The translations under genes and the position numbers were made by a program. The notes under the pieces are model-generated. The model saw nothing but the letters and a program-made list of their open reading frames with translations. It was not told where the DNA came from and ran no database searches. This document shows, piece by piece, positions 60,097-64,000 of a DNA stretch of 64,000 nt (positions are counted from its first letter, which is position 1; every line of letters begins with the position of its first letter). This DNA is from Streptococcus chenjunshii. GTDB taxonomy: Bacteria > Bacillota > Bacilli > Lactobacillales > Streptococcaceae. The DNA lies in contig NZ_CP031733.1 of NCBI RefSeq assembly GCF_003086355.1, forward strand, positions 1 to 64,000, given 5' to 3'.

Positions 60097-60135
60097 TAAC
60101 TAGAATAGAATTTGATAACTATAAGGAGGAAATTT

Positions 60136-61920
60136 ATGTCTAACATTTTAAATGATGAAATTTCAAAGATTATTTCAATCGCTGCTCAACATGGTGAAAA
60201 AATTGCTGAAGAAAAGGCATTTGATATTTTAATATGTTCACTTTATTGCTATAACTCTTTGGATTATGAAAAAAATTGGTTTGATATATATAATGAAAAT
60301 ATTACAGATGAAAAATCCGATGGAGGCATTGATTTTGTTTATTTTGATGAGGAAAATTCAAAGGTTATATTTGGACAAAATAAATATTCTCAGAATATAG
60401 ATGTTAATGAAGCAGTAGCTGAATTGAGGAAATTAGATGCAACAGTTAAAGATTTTCAAAATAACTCTACAAGTAAATTAAGCAAGGAAGTGAAAAAAAG
60501 GATTCTTAATGCCTTAGATAGGTTAACAGAAGAAAACGAAGGAAATTTTGATTATGTATTTGCCTCACTGTCTACTTTTAAAACAGAGAATGTAATCTCA
60601 AAAGTTGAATCAGATAGTCAATATGCTGATTTATATTTTTATAATTTAAAAACAATTGAGAAGACAATTATAGATTTGAAATCAAAGTTGAAAGTTGTCC
60701 GTGAATATAAATTTAATTTAGATAGGTCTAAGAATGCTTTAGAATATAGCTCAGATAGAAGTGAAGGGATTGTAGTTAATATTAGTGCCGGAAGTTTAAA
60801 GAAAGCCTTTGATCAGTATGAAAGTGAAGGGTTGTTTAATTTAAATATCAGAAGGTACATCAAATCTAAAAATGTGGATGAAGCAATAAGAAGTACTATT
60901 ACAAAAGACAGCGAGAACTTTTGGTTTAAGAATAATGGCTTAACAATTGCTTGTAAAGATTATATTTTAGATGGAAATAGTATAAAAATTTATGATTTTT
61001 CAATTGTCAATGGGGGGCAAACGAGTACTTTAATCGCTAAAGATTATAAATCAAATAAGGAAGATTTTTATGTAATGTGTAAAATTGTAAAAAGCAGTGA
61101 GGAATTAGATGAAGATGCAACAATGAGATTTTACAACGAAATTGCTGAAGCGACCAACTCACAAAAACCAATCCAGCCCAGAGATTTAAAATCTAATGCC
61201 CCAGAAATGCTAAAATTACAGCAATTACTAGAGGGCAAAGATTATTTTTTGGAGATAAAAAGAGGAGTTTACGCTCCACGAAAATATGGAGATAATAAGA
61301 TAAAAAACGAAGAACTGGCTCAACTGTACTTTTCGTTTGTTTTACAAAAACCTGGAACAGCTCGTTCAAATAAAAGATCACTATTTTCAAACAACGCTCA
61401 TTATAAACAAGTTTTTTTGCAAAAATTTGAAAAACAACCAGAAAAAATAGAATTTTTAGTTGATTTAATACAGCTGAGTAAGAGAATTGATAAAGTTATT
61501 TTGAGATATAAAGCAGAAGATTATAAGAAGTTGAACAATGATCAGATGAATGTACTCGCTAATTCTAAGCAAACCCTAATGGGATTACTTGGCTTCATCT
61601 ATTCTCTTGTAAATAAAGATTCTGATCTTTCACAAGTCAGAGATATCACCCAATATTTTGAATTTGGATCTTTTATCTCAAATTATAAGGAGGATGATAT
61701 TGATGAGAAAATCTCACAATTGATTTATGAATTAATTGATTGGTTAACAGAAATATATATAAATGAATTTGAGTTTGGAAGAGTAACAAGTGTAAGTAAT
61801 TTTTTGAAAACAGACAAAAAGTACAGTGAAGCAATCTTAGAGAAATATGCAAATCATTTGAATAAGAGGAAAAATAAAGAGGAATTAATAGACTACTATG
61901 GTAGCTTATTTAGAAGGTGA
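60136..61920 (+). CDS. AIPR family phage-resistance-type protein with PD-(D/E)XK-like N-terminus
   Basis: Protein of 594 aa. The AIPR (abortive infection) domain is shown by WFKNNGLTIACKDY (about 263-276) and FSIVNGGQTSTLI (about 288-300). The N-terminal part has SDGGIDFVYF...IFGQNKYSQN, giving Asp66 and Gln81-x-Lys83, the pattern of Mrr-like PD-(D/E)XK nucleases. A DNA-cleaving anti-phage effector is therefore likely. It stands alone with its own promoter and terminator beside an IS element, and is visibly more A/T-rich than purD, suggesting transfer. ATG at 60136 has AAGGAGG; a TTG at 60112 is less likely. Confidence 0.83.
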   Translation: MSNILNDEISKIISIAAQHGEKIAEEKAFDILICSLYCYNSLDYEKNWFDIYNENITDEKSDGGIDFVYFDEENSKVIFGQNKYSQNIDVNEAVAELRKLDATVKDFQNNSTSKLSKEVKKRILNALDRLTEENEGNFDYVFASLSTFKTENVISKVESDSQYADLYFYNLKTIEKTIIDLKSKLKVVREYKFNLDRSKNALEYSSDRSEGIVVNISAGSLKKAFDQYESEGLFNLNIRRYIKSKNVDEAIRSTITKDSENFWFKNNGLTIACKDYILDGNSIKIYDFSIVNGGQTSTLIAKDYKSNKEDFYVMCKIVKSSEELDEDATMRFYNEIAEATNSQKPIQPRDLKSNAPEMLKLQQLLEGKDYFLEIKRGVYAPRKYGDNKIKNEELAQLYFSFVLQKPGTARSNKRSLFSNNAHYKQVFLQKFEKQPEKIEFLVDLIQLSKRIDKVILRYKAEDYKKLNNDQMNVLANSKQTLMGLLGFIYSLVNKDSDLSQVRDITQYFEFGSFISNYKEDDIDEKISQLIYELIDWLTEIYINEFEFGRVTSVSNFLKTDKKYSEAILEKYANHLNKRKNKEELIDYYGSLFRR

Positions 61921-61983
61921 GAAGCCGGAGTCTTTTTTTACCTTTGTCTAATTCTATGAGATTGTTCATTAGCATTAAAAGTC

Positions 61984-62015
61984 AATCACAATTTATAACT
62001 ATAATTGTGGTTTTT
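61984..62015 (+). terminator. Rho-independent terminator after the AIPR gene
   Basis: CACAATT (61987-61993) and AATTGTG (62003-62009), followed by a T-run. Confidence 0.85.
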
Positions 62016-62046
62016 CTTTAATACGATTTATCCACAACCCCATATT

Positions 62047-62067
62047 CCCGAACAAATATGCTATAAT
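62047..62067 (+). promoter_or_regulatory. purD promoter with PurBox-like core
   Basis: TATAAT (62062-62067) with CCGAAC (62048-62053) just upstream. The surrounding ATTCCCGAACAAA differs from the lactococcal PurBox AWWWCCGAACWWT at two places. No good -35 is visible. Confidence 0.5.
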
Positions 62068-62161
62068 AATCCTATATAATTCGTGAAATGGGATTGTTTT
62101 GCGAAAGGATTTTAGTTTTTGGATAATGGTTGTCAGGATTTTCATGTGAGGTATCTGAGTT

Positions 62162-63427
62162 ATGAAACTTTTGGTTGTTGGGTCTGGCGGTCGTGAACAC
62201 GCGATTGCGAAGAAATTGTTGGAGTCTCCTCAGGTAGAGCAGGTCTTTGTGGCACCTGGGAATGATGGGATGGTGCTTGATGGTCTGGATGTGGTCGATA
62301 TCGGAATTTCCGAACATTCTGCCTTGATCGCTTTTGCTCAGGACAATGGTGTTGCCTGGACCTTCATCGGTCCGGATGATGCTTTGGCTGCGGGTATCGT
62401 TGATGATTTTAATAAGGCTGGGCTCAAAGCGTTTGGGCCAACCCGACTAGCGGCGGAGCTGGAATGGTCCAAAGATTTTGCTAAGGAAATCATGAGCAAA
62501 TACGGTATTCCCACAGCGGCTTACAGGACGTTCTCCGATTTCGAAAAAGCTAAGGCTTATATAGAAGAGCAGGGAGCTCCCATTGTGGTTAAGGCTGACG
62601 GTCTGGCGCTGGGTAAGGGCGTGGTTGTGGCTGAAACAGCTGAGCAGGCAGTTGATGCTGCGCGGGACATGCTGCTGGACAATAAATTTGGCGATGCAGG
62701 TGCACGTGTGGTGATTGAGGAATTTCTGGAAGGTGAGGAGTTTTCGCTTTTTGCCTTTGTCAATGGTGATACATTTTATGTTATGCCGCCGGCTCAGGAC
62801 CATAAGCGTGCTTATGACGGTGACAAGGGGCCTAATACAGGCGGTATGGGGGCTTACGCACCTGTGCCTCATCTGCCTCAAGATGTAGTAGATGCTGCGG
62901 TGAAAACTATTATTAAACCGGTTTTGGAAGGTATGCTGGCAGAAGGCCGTCCTTATCTTGGGGTGCTTTATGCCGGCCTTATCCTAACAGCTGATGGTCC
63001 TAAAGTTATCGAGTTCAATTCGCGTTTTGGCGATCCGGAGACGCAGGTGATTTTGCCGCGTCTGACTTCCGATTTTGCCCAAAATATTACGGCTCTTTTG
63101 GCAGGGGAAACACCCGATATCATCTGGACTGATAAAGGTGTAACGCTTGGTGTAGTTGTTGCCTCAGAAGGTTATCCGCTGGCTTATGAGAAAGGCGTAG
63201 CGCTGCCTGCCAAAACAGACGGCGATATTATCACCTACTATGCAGGAGCTAAGTTTGCTGAAAACAGCAGGACACTGCTGTCTAATGGAGGCCGGGTCTA
63301 TATGCTGGTCACCACAGCAGATACTGTTCAGGCTGCACAGGACAGCATATATAGTCAGCTGGACTATCAAAAGACCGCAGGCCTCTTCTACAGAACAGAT
63401 ATTGGGAGTAAAGCTCTTGGAAAATAA
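62162..63427 (+). CDS. purD: Phosphoribosylamine-glycine ligase
   Basis: Makes GAR from phosphoribosylamine and glycine (421 aa). Seen are [19 protein letters not shown], the ATP-grasp region [20 protein letters not shown], and the signature [14 protein letters not shown]. Length is normal. It heads a second pur unit, separated from purH by about 16.5 kb of accessory genes. The start codon follows GTGAGG. Confidence 0.97.
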   Translation: MKLLVVGSGGREHAIAKKLLESPQVEQVFVAPGNDGMVLDGLDVVDIGISEHSALIAFAQDNGVAWTFIGPDDALAAGIVDDFNKAGLKAFGPTRLAAELEWSKDFAKEIMSKYGIPTAAYRTFSDFEKAKAYIEEQGAPIVVKADGLALGKGVVVAETAEQAVDAARDMLLDNKFGDAGARVVIEEFLEGEEFSLFAFVNGDTFYVMPPAQDHKRAYDGDKGPNTGGMGAYAPVPHLPQDVVDAAVKTIIKPVLEGMLAEGRPYLGVLYAGLILTADGPKVIEFNSRFGDPETQVILPRLTSDFAQNITALLAGETPDIIWTDKGVTLGVVVASEGYPLAYEKGVALPAKTDGDIITYYAGAKFAENSRTLLSNGGRVYMLVTTADTVQAAQDSIYSQLDYQKTAGLFYRTDIGSKALGK

Positions 63428-63866
63428 ATCTTGTATCTTAGTCAGTGCCTGTCTGTTAGGTGAAAACTGCAAGTATAACGGCGGTAATAATTATAATCAG
63501 CAGGTTGTTGATTTTGTGTCCGATAAGGAAGTTATCGCAGTTTGTCCGGAGGTTGCTGGCGGTCTGCCAGTTCCCAGGAAGCCTGTGGAGCTCTCCGGCG
63601 GGCATGTTCTTGATGCTGAAGGCAAAGTCTATGATAAGCCGTTTCAGGACGGGATTGCTCGTACACTTGCTTGTCTGGAAGGAAAAAGGGTTGATTTAGC
63701 TGTCCTTCAGTCCAGAAGTCCATCCTGCGGTGTCCATCAGATTTATGATGGCTCCTTTTCCGGTAAGAAAAAAGCAGGGAGCGGCCTTTTTGCTCAAAAG
63801 CTTAAGGACCTTGGGTATCAGGTTCTCGATGCTGAAGATATGAATCAAATGAAAGGAAAACGATGA
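63417..63866 (+). CDS. DUF523 family protein
   Basis: Conserved protein (149 aa) of unknown function. DUF523 features are [34 protein letters not shown] and LQSRSPSCG, with cysteines that could hold metal or an Fe-S cluster. The start is a TTG at 63417 overlapping the end of purD, with GGGAG upstream; the open frame to 63240 only shadows purD. Its last codons overlap purE (ATGA), so all three genes are translationally coupled. Confidence 0.85.
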   Translation: MENKSCILVSACLLGENCKYNGGNNYNQQVVDFVSDKEVIAVCPEVAGGLPVPRKPVELSGGHVLDAEGKVYDKPFQDGIARTLACLEGKRVDLAVLQSRSPSCGVHQIYDGSFSGKKKAGSGLFAQKLKDLGYQVLDAEDMNQMKGKR

Positions 63867-64000
63867 AACCAGTAATTTCCATTATTATGGGATCCAGCTC
63901 CGACTGGACTACCATGAAAAAAACAGCAGATATGCTGGATACATTCGGGGTCAGCTATGAGAAAAAGGTGGTCTCTGCTCACCGCACACCGGACCTTATG
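63863..64000 (+). CDS. purE: N5-carboxyaminoimidazole ribonucleotide mutase PurE (partial)
   Basis: The window ends after 46 codons. [20 protein letters not shown] and [10 protein letters not shown] are the PurE CAIR-binding motifs. GAAAGGAAAA lies upstream and the ATG overlaps the DUF523 stop. purK is expected next, outside the window. Confidence 0.95.
   Translation, partial: MKPVISIIMGSSSDWTTMKKTADMLDTFGVSYEKKVVSAHRTPDLM

Overview
The window looks like the replication-origin side of a low-GC streptococcal chromosome, most like the mutans group. The order dnaA-dnaN-(lipid kinase)-DUF951-ychF-pth-mfd-rqcP-divIC-tilS-hpt-ftsH-rRNA/tRNA-mreCD-pcsB-prs-araT-recO-plsX-acpP-pur genes is what I remember for Streptococcus mutans and its relatives. 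The species is an inference; no database was searched. The window opens on the dnaA start codon and ends inside purE.

Region by region. 1-1516: dnaA and an origin segment with DnaA boxes followed by a DnaA-trio tract, then dnaN. 3.0-6.1 kb: a lipid kinase, DUF951, and small HTH/membrane regulator genes, one cut short by an in-frame TGA and one facing a membrane-only relative. 6.4-17.7 kb: housekeeping genes ychF, pth, mfd, rqcP, divIC, an SP_0009-like small gene, a class A beta-lactamase-fold protein, tilS, hpt and ftsH. 17.8-24.8 kb: a complete rRNA operon (two promoters, 16S, tRNA-Ala, 23S, 5S) and 17 further tRNAs. 24.8-27.7 kb: mreC, mreD and pcsB, the last with a WalR/VicR-type site. 28.0-30.2 kb: an accessory minus-strand patch (CPBP protease-like protein, HTH regulator and membrane protein) with dispersed repeats. 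30.4-35.1 kb: prs, araT, recO, plsX, acpP. 35.2-45.6 kb: purine synthesis purC, purL, purF, purM, purN, a GNAT gene and purH. 45.6-46.6 kb: an unknown membrane protein and a probable CiaR-controlled small RNA able to pair with that gene's ribosome binding site and start codon. 47-56.1 kb: a probable L-sorbose PTS and catabolic cluster (SorC-family regulator, sorbitol-6-phosphate dehydrogenase, EIIA/B/C/D, iron alcohol dehydrogenase, sorE, Gfo/Idh enzyme) whose gaps are filled with modular repeats. 56.3-57.5 kb: a secreted LysM protein. 57.5-62.0 kb: an accessory patch with a membrane-protein gene broken by an IS30-family element and an AIPR phage-resistance-type protein. 62.1-64.0 kb: purD, a DUF523 gene and the start of purE.

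Together these genes cover replication start, cell division and wall growth, translation and PRPP-to-IMP purine synthesis (prs supplies PRPP to purF). The most notable signals are the small RNA and its neighbouring target, a repeat family sitting directly upstream of several ribosome binding sites, a 23-bp-phased operator array at an HTH promoter, and an IS30-type insertion with an unusually long 13-bp direct repeat.
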